This document shows, in pieces, positions 1-8,573 of a stretch of DNA of 46,186 bases. Source of the stretch: Acinetobacter albensis (GTDB lineage: Bacteria > Pseudomonadota > Gammaproteobacteria > Pseudomonadales > Moraxellaceae); the NCBI RefSeq assembly GCF_900095025.1, contig NZ_FMBK01000019.1, positions 1-46,186 on the forward strand, written 5' to 3'. The position numbers and the translations under genes are program-made. The notes below the pieces were generated by a model, which saw only the letters and a list, made by a program, of their open reading frames with translations, did no database searches and was not told where the DNA came from. The first letter of the stretch is position 1; every line of letters starts with the position of its first letter.

Positions 1-188
1 TCGAGTAATTTCTACCATCAATCAATGAAAATAATTTCGATCAATCAATCAGTAAAAATCCACACAAGTTGTTCTTCATAAGCTCTTAATGATCTCTCTT
101 ATTCCTCGTCAGAATAAGTCGCTCAACAACATAAACTTGAAAACTCAGCATCTAGCGCTTCGTACTTTCCGTCTATCTCGTCGGGATG
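1..188 (-). repeat. rRNA operon 5' leader, left arm of a 188-bp perfect inverted repeat
   Basis: This arm is the exact reverse complement of 45999-46186; identity stops at 189 (against 45998), just downstream of the promoter on each side. Read on the minus strand it is a transcribed leader running from an rrn-type promoter toward the window edge, with ATTGATTGAT-type repeats near its end, as found just before 16S rRNA in Acinetobacter. The 16S gene itself would begin outside the window. Sequence shared between two copies and lying directly behind strong promoters is what two rrn operons would give. The rrn assignment is from familiarity with the leader, not from 16S sequence. Confidence 0.8.
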
Positions 189-193
189 AGCAC

Positions 194-221
194 AGTATAG
201 GGCAATTTCCTACACACGCAA
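194..221 (-). promoter_or_regulatory. rrn promoter (outward, leftward)
   Basis: On the minus strand there is a -35 TTGCGT (216-221), a 16-bp spacer and a -10 TATACT (194-199). The right-hand promoter has the same -35 and the same 16-bp spacing although the spacer sequences differ. Upstream (222-300) is AT-rich and could hold an UP element. Confidence 0.7.
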
Positions 222-311
222 GTGCTTTTAACTGATTGTTTTATCAAGTGTTGTATTTTTATGCACTGTTTTGGTTCGTTTTTTACTCAAACTTAAACAT
301 AAACCTATAAT

Positions 312-350
312 TTTAAAACAGAAATATGAACAAAATATTTCTGTTTTAAA
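312..350 (-). terminator. Hairpin downstream of the cyclophilin gene
   Basis: A perfect 16-bp stem (312-327 with 335-350) and a 7-base loop lie directly after the stop of the minus-strand cyclophilin gene. The U-rich stretch (GUUUUAAAAUU) is partly inside the stem, so termination is likely but not of textbook form. Confidence 0.55.
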
Positions 351-356
351 TTTTTC

Positions 357-926
357 TTAATTTTTATTAGCTGTTGATTTAATCGTCATACTAATAATTT
401 TAATGGCTTGTTTCGGTACGTTTTGATGCATTCCCATATTTGCGGTAGGAACTTTTGTGATTTGATCGACAATATTCATACCTTTTGTCACTTTACCGAA
501 AACTGCATACCCCGCATTCATCTGACTTTTATTAAGGAAGTCATTGTCTACTGTATTAATAAAGAATTGGCTAGTCGCAGAGTTCGGATGATTAGTTCGT
601 GCCATGGCTAACGTGCCACGTGTATTCTTTAAACCATTATAAGATTCATTTTGAATCGGCGCTCTGGTTTGCTTTTCAGTCATTTTGACATCCATTCCTC
701 CGCCTTGAATCATAAAATCAGGAATTACGCGGTGAAAAACAGTACCATTATAAAAATTATCTTTGACATAGCTTTCAAAATTTTTCGCAGAAATAGGTGC
801 TTTATCATTAAAGAGCTCTATTTCGATATTGCCCATCGAAGTTTTCATTTCTACTACAGTATTTGCAGCCATAATTTGAAAGCTGATGAAGGTGGTAGCG
901 ATTGCTATAAAGGCTTGTTTCAACAT
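357..926 (-). CDS. ppiA: Periplasmic peptidyl-prolyl cis-trans isomerase (cyclophilin)
   Basis: Cyclophilin-type isomerase that speeds cis-trans isomerisation at proline during protein folding. The 189-residue protein opens with a Sec signal peptide (hydrophobic residues 5-20, cleavage near MAA-N), so it should act in the periplasm like E. coli PpiA (190 residues). The catalytic core is visible: FHRVIPDFMIQGG at 64-76 with the active Arg66, and SQFFIN at 119-124. The tryptophan of eukaryotic cyclophilins is replaced by Phe130, as is usual in bacterial enzymes. It stands alone between the rrn promoter and a divergent gene. The family is sure; the ppiA symbol rests on the signal peptide and length. 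Confidence 0.9.
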   Translation of the reverse strand: MLKQAFIAIATTFISFQIMAANTVVEMKTSMGNIEIELFNDKAPISAKNFESYVKDNFYNGTVFHRVIPDFMIQGGGMDVKMTEKQTRAPIQNESYNGLKNTRGTLAMARTNHPNSATSQFFINTVDNDFLNKSQMNAGYAVFGKVTKGMNIVDQITKVPTANMGMHQNVPKQAIKIISMTIKSTANKN

Positions 927-1031
927 TTCTTTACTCTTCTATTTGAAAGGGGCATAGTGAATGTCGATATATTAAGCGTTCAATATAAATAAAACAGTTT
1001 TTTTCTTATGATTCATACAACGAGAATTAAA

Positions 1032-1700
1032 ATGAAATCAGAATTATATTCAGTCAATATTTATCACGATCCCCCTTGGCATTTACAAGGTGAAGCCTTT
1101 ATTTTGAATTATTGGCTAACCCCTAAATTTATTCAGCAAAATCAAAATTTTCGTATTGCACCTTCTCCAATTGGACGAATGGTTCAGATTATGCTGGTTC
1201 GTTATCTGGATTCACCAGTAGGTCCATATGATGAATTATTGATTTTGGATCATCCATTAATAAGTAAGAAACGCTTATCTTCAATTCCTAAAATTTATGT
1301 GTCCACTCAAATTTCTGTTGATCAGGGCCGACATTTTTGGGGTATCCCTAAGCAATTAGCTCAATTTGAGTGGGTTCAGGAAGACAATGTTGTTCATTGC
1401 ACGGTGTCCTTCGAACAACAGCAGATGCATTTATCTTTGTATCACTATAAACACCGTCGATCTTTTTATATTAATAGTCATCATGTACCTGCCTCTTTAC
1501 TCATTATCCAACAAGCATTACAAGGTTTACGTTATCAATTCAGCCCTCAATTCCGTGGCAAACTGTGTAAACTCAAACAGGTAACTTGGGAAAATACTCA
1601 AGCAATTTTTCCAGATTTTTCTCAAGCTAAATACTTACATAGCTTTTATGTTCCTGAATTTAAGCTCACCTTACCTGAAGCTAGAATTTTGAAAAAATAA
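1032..1700 (+). CDS. Acetoacetate decarboxylase-like (ADC beta-barrel) protein
   Basis: The roughly 222-residue protein resembles the acetoacetate decarboxylase fold: PPWHLQGEAF near the N-terminus, VRYLDSPVGPYDELL in the middle, the GRHFWGIPKQLAQFEW segment, and an LPEARIL end. True Adc has adjacent lysines in PKKL (Lys115 forms the Schiff base, Lys116 lowers its pKa). Here the first lysine is kept but the second is glutamine, so classical decarboxylase activity is doubtful. The start at 1032 is preferred because of a weak GAGA 9 bases upstream; an in-frame ATG at 1008 would add 8 residues. The gene is divergent from ppiA and converges on an esterase gene across a parS palindrome. Substrate unknown. 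Confidence 0.7.
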   Translation: MKSELYSVNIYHDPPWHLQGEAFILNYWLTPKFIQQNQNFRIAPSPIGRMVQIMLVRYLDSPVGPYDELLILDHPLISKKRLSSIPKIYVSTQISVDQGRHFWGIPKQLAQFEWVQEDNVVHCTVSFEQQQMHLSLYHYKHRRSFYINSHHVPASLLIIQQALQGLRYQFSPQFRGKLCKLKQVTWENTQAIFPDFSQAKYLHSFYVPEFKLTLPEARILKK

Positions 1701-1706
1701 AAAAGG

Positions 1707-1722
1707 TGTTTCACGTGAAACA
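1707..1722. other. parS centromere site (perfect match)
   Basis: TGTTTCACGTGAAACA is the consensus parS palindrome bound by chromosomal ParB (Spo0J) in most bacteria. All 16 bases match, and the symmetry extends outward to 1704-1725. It sits between two convergent genes about 21.6 kb from oriC, within the origin-proximal zone where parS sites cluster. The longer palindrome followed by AATCT could also fold as a weak shared terminator. parA and parB are not in this window. Confidence 0.9.
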
Positions 1723-1746
1723 CCTAATCTAAAATCATGACAAAAT

Positions 1747-2847
1747 TTAGCTATTTTTATCCCAAAACTTTCTGTAGTTTTTGCTAATTTCAATCACATA
1801 TTTTTTAGCGCGATAAGAAATAGGGGTGATGTTTAAAAAACCGTGTGTTTGGTCTGGATAATCCTGATAATGCACTTTCACTCCACGATGACGCAATTTA
1901 TTGGCATAAATTTCCCCTTCATCATGCAATATATCGTGCCCTGCAGTAATAATGAACGCGGGTGGCACTTTGTCATGTTTACCATACACTGGAGAGATCA
2001 ATGGATCATCCAATTCAATCTGATGCTGTTCTGCATAAAATGTCGTAACGTGATCAATATCTTGTCCCGTCAACACCAATCCATCTTTATTCGCAAAAAA
2101 GGAAGGATGACGACTTTTAAAATCTACTGCAGGATAAAAAAGTAACTGTGCTTGTGGCGCATAAATTTTGTGCGCACTACGTTGTGAAACGACTGTACTA
2201 ATATTACCGCCTGCACTATCACCTGCAACTGAAATTCTATTCTTTAATATTTTTAGTTGTTTTCTGTTTTGATATACCCACGCAAGTGCGTCTTCACAGG
2301 TTTGAATTAATTTAGCAGGACTGGTTTCAGGTGCTAAAGGGTAATCGATACTTAAGACCTGAACTCTGGCGTGAATAGCGATTAAGCGACAGGCTTCGTC
2401 ATGAGAATCTAAGCCCCCTACCACAAAACCACCACCATGATAAAACACCACCATGGGAAGTTTTTTATTTGGTGCAGGATGATAATGGCGTGCAAAAATA
2501 GTTCCACTATGTAACGGTAGACGTAAATCTTCTACGCGCTTCACAAGCGTTGGCTTATTTCGAATGGACTGCATTTGTAAATCAAAGCTTTTCCGAGATT
2601 CGGCAATATCAGAACTGATTAAACCGCTCTTTCCTTGCTTTAACTGAACTGCCATCATGCATTTGATTAAAGGATCAAGATCTGGATACTCATAGGGATA
2701 TCCTAAAATTTTTGCCAAAGACGCTTGTGTAAAGCGCGGCAATCGATCTAAGGTGCGTGCTGCTGTGCCCTGACTCTTTTCTATTATATTCTGTAAAGTT
2801 TGATTAAAAGCCACCATACCTGCATTTTCCTTTTTTATGTTCTTCAT
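1747..2847 (-). CDS. Alpha/beta hydrolase, hormone-sensitive-lipase-type esterase
   Basis: Carboxylesterase/lipase of the HSL (family IV) type acting on short-chain esters or lipids. The 366-residue protein shows the oxyanion-hole motif HGGG (137-140), the nucleophile motif GDSAGG with Ser211, and the other triad members Asp305 (AGHDILHDEG) and His335 (DQTHGF). No signal peptide is seen, so it is probably cytoplasmic. The first ATG at 2847 has a poor ribosome binding site; Met11 (2817) follows AGGAAAATGCAGGT and may be the true start. It converges on the ADC-like gene across the parS palindrome. The natural substrate cannot be told. Confidence 0.85.
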   Translation of the reverse strand: MKNIKKENAGMVAFNQTLQNIIEKSQGTAARTLDRLPRFTQASLAKILGYPYEYPDLDPLIKCMMAVQLKQGKSGLISSDIAESRKSFDLQMQSIRNKPTLVKRVEDLRLPLHSGTIFARHYHPAPNKKLPMVVFYHGGGFVVGGLDSHDEACRLIAIHARVQVLSIDYPLAPETSPAKLIQTCEDALAWVYQNRKQLKILKNRISVAGDSAGGNISTVVSQRSAHKIYAPQAQLLFYPAVDFKSRHPSFFANKDGLVLTGQDIDHVTTFYAEQHQIELDDPLISPVYGKHDKVPPAFIITAGHDILHDEGEIYANKLRHRGVKVHYQDYPDQTHGFLNITPISYRAKKYVIEISKNYRKFWDKNS

Positions 2848-3016
2848 ATTTTCTACATGATCAACACTTAAGTGACCATATTGTTATATAAATCTAATCA
2901 TCTGCATACACAGTAAAAGCTTCTATACGCTAATCTTCTTTTAATTACTTGTCATTGACAGTTTCTATAGATATTTAGGAGTGTTTTGCTACTCCTTAAG
3001 CAGAAGGACATTCCAA

Positions 3017-3478
3017 ATGGTTAAAAAACTTCTCCTCCTTTCATTGGTCACCAGCTTTTTAGCAGTAGGTTGTGTTGCTTTTCCAGAAGATGGTGGCGGT
3101 TATTATGATGGACGTTATGACCAACGTAATGATCGTCGTTATGACCGTGATGATGATCGATATGAACGTGAACGAAATCAACAACGCTGGGAATATCAAC
3201 AAAGACAAAAACGTTTAGAACTAGACCGTAAAAAACGCGATCTTGAGCGTCGACAATGGGAACAAAACCGCCACAAGCAGTCTGATTGGGAACGTAGAAG
3301 ACATGAACAGCAACATCAATTAGAACAACGCAAAAAAGCAGCACAACAAAATCGTAAAAAATCATCTGACTGGGAACGCAAAAAACGTGATCTTGAGCAG
3401 CAACGCAAATCCCGCGAAAAACGTTCAGATAATCGTCCTGATCATAATGATCCAAGAGGACACAATCGTCGCGATTAA
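3017..3478 (+). CDS. Small lipoprotein with a long highly charged R/K/E/Q/D domain
   Basis: The ATG at 3017 is preceded by AGAAGGA at good spacing and gives a 153-residue protein. A lipoprotein signal peptide ends in the lipobox LAVG-Cys19, so it should be lipid-anchored in the envelope. After a short Gly/Tyr stretch, almost the whole mature chain is Arg, Lys, Gln, Glu and Asp (for example DRRYDRDDDRYERER and repeated DWERKKRDLEQQ-like units), probably one long single helix or coiled coil. I recognise no family. A role as an envelope spacer or nucleic-acid or wall binder is possible but not shown. Confidence 0.75.
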   Translation: MVKKLLLLSLVTSFLAVGCVAFPEDGGGYYDGRYDQRNDRRYDRDDDRYERERNQQRWEYQQRQKRLELDRKKRDLERRQWEQNRHKQSDWERRRHEQQHQLEQRKKAAQQNRKKSSDWERKKRDLEQQRKSREKRSDNRPDHNDPRGHNRRD

Positions 3479-3499
3479 ATCAACACCCCATTCCTCACC

Positions 3500-3524
3500 A
3501 TGCCCTATTTATTTGGGCATTTTT
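3500..3524 (+). terminator. Terminator of the charged lipoprotein gene
   Basis: ATGCCC (3500-3505) pairs with GGGCAT (3515-3520) and is followed by TTTTG, just 22 bases after the stop codon. Confidence 0.6.
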
Positions 3525-3571
3525 GATCAGACAGTTTAACTGTCTTCGTTACTCTAAGTTAAACAATAAAA

Positions 3572-3606
3572 AATAGATGGTAGAGGCATCCGACCTACCA
3601 TCTATT
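3572..3606 (-). terminator. Terminator of the small Ala/Gln lipoprotein gene
   Basis: A perfect 12-bp stem, 3572-3583 with 3595-3606, followed on the minus strand by a run of T. It lies between two convergent genes and can serve both. Confidence 0.7.
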
Positions 3607-3672
3607 CTCACTGATTTAACATCCAGTATTCGTTCAAACTAAAAGCTGATCTTCTAATTTAAACGATCTTCA

Positions 3673-3909
3673 TTATTGAACAGGCTGAGCTGCTTCTGGA
3701 GCTTCACTAGGCGCAGACTGAATAGGCTCAGCTTGTACTGACGTATCTGCTTGAACTGCGACACTGCCTTGTTGATCTTGCGCTGCAATTTCAGCACCTG
3801 TGGTGACTTGTGCAGTTTCAGGTGCTTGAGTTGATTCTGTTGAGGTACAACCGACAGCAACCCACGATGTCGCAACCATAACCAAAGATAATAAACCTGC
3901 TTTTTTCAT
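3673..3909 (-). CDS. Small Ala/Gln/Glu-rich lipoprotein
   Basis: A 78-residue protein starting at the ATG at 3909, which follows AAAGGAAAT. The N-terminus MKKAGLLSLVMV leads to the lipobox VAVG-Cys21. The mature part is short, low-complexity and unstructured (rich in Ala, Gln, Glu, Thr and Pro, net acidic) and ends in AAQPVQ. A longer reading from 3939 would put extra residues before an otherwise standard signal peptide and is not favoured. No family is recognised; it is probably a surface or periplasmic lipoprotein of unknown role. Confidence 0.7.
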   Translation of the reverse strand: MKKAGLLSLVMVATSWVAVGCTSTESTQAPETAQVTTGAEIAAQDQQGSVAVQADTSVQAEPIQSAPSEAPEAAQPVQ

Positions 3910-4235
3910 TAATATTTCCTTTTTCAAATAAAAATACAAAGCTCAACTTTGCGCTGCCTATGATTAAAAAAATCTTTTGATACTGCGCACCTCTTCGGTT
4001 GTAGTTTTGCGAAAATACGTAATAATTAATAGGCTTTTTATTAATTTTAATTTTAAGTGAATTAAGTTCTTTAAAACCATCCACTAAAATCTAAACAATT
4101 GTGTTTATTGCTTTAATCTTTTTTTAAATGAAGAAAAAAAGAATAATTCACGATTTCATTTCTTTTTTGCTTGACGAGAAGTGCTATAAATACCCGTGAA
4201 ACAGATACATGTTATAAAAGTTCAAAACAAGCAGA

Positions 4236-4317
4236 CAAAAAAAAGCTTACTCAGAGCGAGTAAGCTTAGAAAACACATTTTAAAAATACCAAAAGAAACT
4301 ACAGCGATAGAATCTGT
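4236..4317 (-). ncRNA. Candidate small RNA (about 80 nt) upstream of grpE
   Basis: In an 890-bp stretch without genes the minus strand holds a promoter (-35 TTTACA 4346-4351, 17-bp spacer, -10 AATAAT 4323-4328) and, about 50 bases beyond the expected start, a perfect 10-bp stem with a 5-base loop (4243-4252 with 4258-4267) followed by eight U. No minus-strand gene precedes this strong terminator and no reading frame lies between, so the simplest reading is a short non-coding transcript. It could instead be the end of a longer transcript. No known sRNA family is recognised. Confidence 0.45.
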
Positions 4318-4661
4318 TGATCATTATTTATTTTTTTAGAGAATTTGTAAAATAGATAATTCCTTTAATATTAATCATGTTTATCAATTCAATCTTAAAA
4401 TTTTGCTGAATCTAGAAACCTGTATGAAAAATTTCAAATGTTTTATTTCATGTTTTTCTACTGGTCTTTATTATTTTTTTAAAATTTTATGATGAAAATC
4501 AAATTGATATTTTTGAAAATAATCTTCCTTCAAATATCCTTATATTTTAAAGCAGTCCACCATTATTATAAAAAATAGAATAAATATTGATCGATTTGCT
4601 GTGAAAATCACTATTTTTTAATGATTTGAATCAAATTAAACAGTTTTAATAAAAGGTTTAG

Positions 4662-4688
4662 CTTGAATTTTTAGCGCTCGCCCCGACC
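4662..4688 (+). promoter_or_regulatory. Sigma-32 (heat-shock) promoter of grpE-dnaK
   Basis: CTTGAA (4662-4667), a 13-bp spacer and CCCCGACC (4681-4688) match the RpoH consensus CTTGAAA/CCCCAT-T. It lies about 110 bp upstream of the grpE start, as expected for a heat-shock chaperone unit. Confidence 0.7.
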
Positions 4689-4799
4689 ATTGTAGTATTC
4701 ATGAATTTTATCACTCATGGCAGTTCAAACTTAACCCAGTTCATACTGAAGCCAAAAGGACTGTACATGTTTAAGAATCTATTTAAACGGAGTAAATCT

Positions 4800-5348
4800 A
4801 TGGCAACTGAGCAAAACCAAAACGCTCAAGATTTAGGACTAGAGCAAGCGGATGAACAGGCTGTAAATGCTCAAACTGAAGCAGAGCAAACAGACCTTTC
4901 AGTTGAAGATTTACAAGCTCAAATCACCCAGTTGCAAGACAGTTTAAAACTTGAAAAGGCGCGTACTGCCAATGCAGTATACGAAGCACAAAAAAGTGTA
5001 GAACGTATTCAACGTGATGCTGAAAAACATAAAGAAACGGCGCTTGAAAAGTTTGCCAAAGAGTTACTCGACTCTGTCGATAATTTAGAACGTGCTATTC
5101 AGGCCGCTGGTGATGTGGAATCTCCTTTACTTGAAGGTGTAAAACTTACCCTGAAATCTCTTCTCACCACCTTAGAAAAATTTGGTGTGGTCGAAGTGGA
5201 TATGAACAATGGGTTTAATGCAGATTTACATCAAGCCGTGGGGATCGCGCCAGATGCCAAAGCAGGTGAAATTGGTACTGTATTACAGAAAGGTTATACC
5301 TTGTCGAACCGTTTACTTCGCCCAGCGATGGTTTTAGTCGGTCAATAA
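4800..5348 (+). CDS. grpE: GrpE, nucleotide exchange factor of DnaK
   Basis: GrpE releases ADP from DnaK and so drives the Hsp70 folding cycle in the cytoplasm. From the ATG at 4800, which follows GGAGTAAATCT, the protein is 182 residues, close to other Acinetobacter GrpE. The layout is typical: a disordered acidic N-terminus, a long coiled coil ([22 protein letters not shown]), the [11 protein letters not shown] region, and a C-terminal beta domain ([29 protein letters not shown]). In-frame upstream ATGs exist at 4701 and 4767 (the latter after AAAAGGA), so a longer form cannot be excluded. It precedes dnaK by 123 bp behind a heat-shock promoter. Confidence 0.95.
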   Translation: MATEQNQNAQDLGLEQADEQAVNAQTEAEQTDLSVEDLQAQITQLQDSLKLEKARTANAVYEAQKSVERIQRDAEKHKETALEKFAKELLDSVDNLERAIQAAGDVESPLLEGVKLTLKSLLTTLEKFGVVEVDMNNGFNADLHQAVGIAPDAKAGEIGTVLQKGYTLSNRLLRPAMVLVGQ

Positions 5349-5471
5349 GACAAAGAAATTCGAGAGTTTTTTCACTTTTTTTAATCAAATAAACTTGAAA
5401 AATTTTGAATGGCTCTCATATCGGATAACAAGCGAAAATATCGTAAAAAGAATTTAAGAGGAAGCACCCAA

Positions 5472-7412
5472 ATGGCTAAAATCATTGGTATTGATTTAGG
5501 TACAACAAACTCATGTGTTGCAGTACTTGAAGGTGACAAAGTTAAAGTCATCGAAAATGCAGAAGGTACACGTACGACGCCTTCTATTGTTGCATACAAA
5601 GATGGTGAAATTCTGATTGGTCAATCTGCAAAACGTCAAGCAGTCACCAATCCAAAAAATACATTATTCGCGATCAAACGTTTGATTGGTCGTAAATACC
5701 AAGACCAAGCAGTACAAAAAGATATTGGTTTGGTGCCTTACAAAATTATTCAAGCAGACAACGGTGATGCTTGGGTAGATGTCAACGATAAAAAATTGGC
5801 ACCACAACAAATCTCTGCTGAAATCTTGAAAAAGATGAAGAAAACAGCTGAAGATTACTTAGGTGAAACTGTTACTGAAGCGGTCATTACTGTTCCTGCT
5901 TACTTTAACGATGCACAGCGTCAAGCAACCAAAGATGCAGGTAAAATTGCAGGCTTAGAAGTTAAACGTATCATTAACGAACCTACTGCTGCAGCTTTAG
6001 CATTCGGTATGGACAAAAAAGAAGGCGATCGTAAAATCGCGGTTTACGACTTGGGTGGTGGTACTTTTGACGTATCAATCATTGAAATTGCTGACCTTGA
6101 TGGCGACCAACAAATCGAAGTATTGTCGACTAATGGTGATACATTCCTAGGTGGTGAAGATTTCGATAACGCATTAATCGAATACTTGGTTGAAGAGTTC
6201 AAGAAAGAACAAGGTTTTAACTTGAAACAAGATCCACTTGCACTTCAACGTTTAAAAGAAGCGGCTGAAAAAGCGAAGATCGAGCTTTCTTCTTCGAATG
6301 CAACTGAAATCAACCTTCCATACATCACGGCTGATGCGACTGGTCCTAAACATTTAGTGATCAATGTGACTCGTTCTAAACTTGAAGGTTTAGTTGCTGA
6401 CTTGGTTGCACGTACCATTGAACCTTGCCGTATTGCGCTTAAAGATGCTGGTCTTTCGACTTCAGACATCTCTGACGTAATCTTGGTGGGTGGTCAATCA
6501 CGTATGCCAATGGTTCAACAAAAAGTACAAGAATTTTTCGGTAAAGAGCCACGTAAAGACGTGAATCCTGACGAAGCGGTTGCAATGGGTGCTGCGATTC
6601 AAGGTGCGGTATTGTCTGGCGACAAAACTGACGTACTTCTTCTTGACGTGACTCCACTTACACTTGGTATCGAAACCATGGGCGGTGTGTTAACTGCAAT
6701 CATTGAGAAAAACACCACGATTCCTGCGAAGAAATCTCAAGTGTTCTCAACTGCTGCTGACAACCAACCTGCTGTAGACATTTCTGTGTTCCAAGGTGAA
6801 CGTAAAATGGCGCAGCAAAACAAATTGTTAGGTAACTTCCAATTGGGCGATATCCCACCTGCTCCACGTGGTGTGCCACAAATTGAAGTATCGTTCGATA
6901 TCAACGCTGATGGTATCTTGAAAGTGTCTGCGAAAGACAAGAGCACTGGTAAAGAACAATCAATTCAAATTAAAGCAAACTCTGGTTTGAGCGATGCTGA
7001 AATTGAAGCGATGATTAAAGATGCTGAAGCGAATGCTGAAGAAGATCGTAAATTTGAAGAGCTTGCAAAAGCGCGTAACGAAGCAGATGCTTTAGTTTCA
7101 TCTTCACAAAAAGCGATTAAAGATCTTGGTGAACAAGTGACTGCAGACGAAAAAACTGCAATCGAAACTGCCGTTTCTGAGCTTGAAGCGTCTACGAAAG
7201 AAAATGACGTTGAAGAGATTAAAGCAAAAACTGAAGCGCTTCAAAACATCATCATGCCAATCAGCCAACGTGCCTATGAAGCGGCACAAGGTCAAGGCGG
7301 TGCTGAAGGTTTTGATCCGAACGCTTTCCAAGGCGGCGAAGGTCAACAACAAAAAGCGGACGATGGCGTAGTTGATGCTGAGTTCACTGAAGTGAAAGAT
7401 GACAAGAAATAA
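5472..7412 (+). CDS. dnaK: DnaK, Hsp70 molecular chaperone
   Basis: ATP-driven chaperone that binds unfolded hydrophobic segments with DnaJ and GrpE. The 646-residue chain opens with the phosphate-binding motif [11 protein letters not shown], carries the Hsp70 signatures [13 protein letters not shown] and [14 protein letters not shown], the interdomain linker [12 protein letters not shown], the substrate-binding domain, and a disordered acidic tail ending [10 protein letters not shown]. The start at 5472 follows AAGAGGAAG; an upstream in-frame ATG at 5409 would add non-conserved residues. It shares the grpE heat-shock promoter and ends at a strong terminator. dnaJ is not next to it. Confidence 0.98.
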   Translation: MAKIIGIDLGTTNSCVAVLEGDKVKVIENAEGTRTTPSIVAYKDGEILIGQSAKRQAVTNPKNTLFAIKRLIGRKYQDQAVQKDIGLVPYKIIQADNGDAWVDVNDKKLAPQQISAEILKKMKKTAEDYLGETVTEAVITVPAYFNDAQRQATKDAGKIAGLEVKRIINEPTAAALAFGMDKKEGDRKIAVYDLGGGTFDVSIIEIADLDGDQQIEVLSTNGDTFLGGEDFDNALIEYLVEEFKKEQGFNLKQDPLALQRLKEAAEKAKIELSSSNATEINLPYITADATGPKHLVINVTRSKLEGLVADLVARTIEPCRIALKDAGLSTSDISDVILVGGQSRMPMVQQKVQEFFGKEPRKDVNPDEAVAMGAAIQGAVLSGDKTDVLLLDVTPLTLGIETMGGVLTAIIEKNTTIPAKKSQVFSTAADNQPAVDISVFQGERKMAQQNKLLGNFQLGDIPPAPRGVPQIEVSFDINADGILKVSAKDKSTGKEQSIQIKANSGLSDAEIEAMIKDAEANAEEDRKFEELAKARNEADALVSSSQKAIKDLGEQVTADEKTAIETAVSELEASTKENDVEEIKAKTEALQNIIMPISQRAYEAAQGQGGAEGFDPNAFQGGEGQQQKADDGVVDAEFTEVKDDKK

Positions 7413-7442
7413 TTTGTCATTTTAACAAACTCGAAAGAGTTA

Positions 7443-7468
7443 AAAACCGCGCGAAAGCGCGGTTTTTT
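7443..7468 (+). terminator. dnaK terminator
   Basis: AAAACCGCGC and GCGCGGTTTT form a perfect stem closed by a GAAA tetraloop and followed by TTTTTT. It lies 31 bases after the dnaK stop. Confidence 0.9.
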
Positions 7469-7514
7469 ATGCTTGGTAATTTTTTAATTAATTTGACTTA
7501 TTTATTTTTCGATC

Positions 7515-8399
7515 TTATTTTTCCACTTTTTGATCAAAATACAACTCACCTAAAATTGGCATAAATAAAGGAATTACCCCACATGCTTTAATTTCCTCTA
7601 AAAACTCAGGAATTTTTACATCGGGAAGTAATTGAGGTGTCTCACTAATCGGCGTCACCATCGTATCCCAATGGCAAGGAATAATGTATTTGGGTTTCAG
7701 TAAGCGCACGACATCTTTCACATAGTTGGGGCGGTATTTACGTCCAATCGCGCACAAACAGACAATATCAGCTTGTCTACCGTGTAATTCCTGCTCAATA
7801 AAATCAGCTGAATCGATATGAACCACAGTGAGTTTGCCTGTATCAATCCACCAGTTAAACACTTGCCCATGTCGTAAATGATGAAATTTCGGTGGGTATG
7901 GTGGTGGTGTCGTCATATCTCCAGGTAAAGGAACACGACCAAAAAGTGCTTTTCCATGTATAGATGGTAAACCGATAACTTTCCATGTGCCACAATCTAT
8001 GGTTTCACGCCCTTGAATTTCTAGCATTTGTAACTCAGACAGCCCTGCAGAACGGCCATACATCAGCGTTGCTTTGGAACCAATTAATCGTGCACCTGTT
8101 TGCTTACATACCTCAGGTGCATCTAAAATATGATCATAATGTGCATGTCCAATCAATACTTCATCGGCCTTTGGAATATATTCTCTCACTAATTCAGGAT
8201 CACTCAAGAGTGACTGAGTAAAAGTGCGCCACATATTTGGACGGCTAATAAAGGGATCTAAAACCAAAGTCCTGTGCTGATCAGATAAAATAAAGCCTGC
8301 TGTACCCAAATATTTAATTTTTAAATTTTGATGATTTGCTTCAGCTGGAGAAGTTGCTACCCATGCTAAATCAGGCTTTTTGAGAAAATATTTCAGCAT
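7515..8399 (-). CDS. MBL-fold metal-dependent hydrolase (UlaG/beta-lactamase-like)
   Basis: Cytoplasmic metallo-beta-lactamase-fold protein of 294 residues. It has the fold start IKYLGTAGFIL (28-38), the first metal strand VLDPFISRP, the binuclear metal motif HAHYDH (85-90), later ligands around IGLPSIHGKALFG and VHIDSADF, and IIPCHWDTM near the end. This resembles L-ascorbate-6-phosphate lactonase and NAPE-PLD-like enzymes, but the substrate is not determined by sequence. It stands alone, convergent with dnaK. Confidence 0.8.
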   Translation of the reverse strand: MLKYFLKKPDLAWVATSPAEANHQNLKIKYLGTAGFILSDQHRTLVLDPFISRPNMWRTFTQSLLSDPELVREYIPKADEVLIGHAHYDHILDAPEVCKQTGARLIGSKATLMYGRSAGLSELQMLEIQGRETIDCGTWKVIGLPSIHGKALFGRVPLPGDMTTPPPYPPKFHHLRHGQVFNWWIDTGKLTVVHIDSADFIEQELHGRQADIVCLCAIGRKYRPNYVKDVVRLLKPKYIIPCHWDTMVTPISETPQLLPDVKIPEFLEEIKACGVIPLFMPILGELYFDQKVEK

Positions 8400-8573
8400 T
8401 CTTTTTCCTTCATTTTTATTGATCTATTTTTATCCATCTATTAGAACAGAATGCTAAAAGTATGAGTGCATATTTTTTCGCCCGATCTATTTTTGTTATA
8501 TTTGGATTTCTTCAGTTATTAGAGAGTTTTATCATTTCGAACATGCTCATGTCGATGAATAGAAGAGGATAAA

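Noticed and set aside
5381..7352. Long open frames antisense to dnaK
   Set aside because: They mirror the strong codon bias of dnaK and have no start signals or recognisable product.
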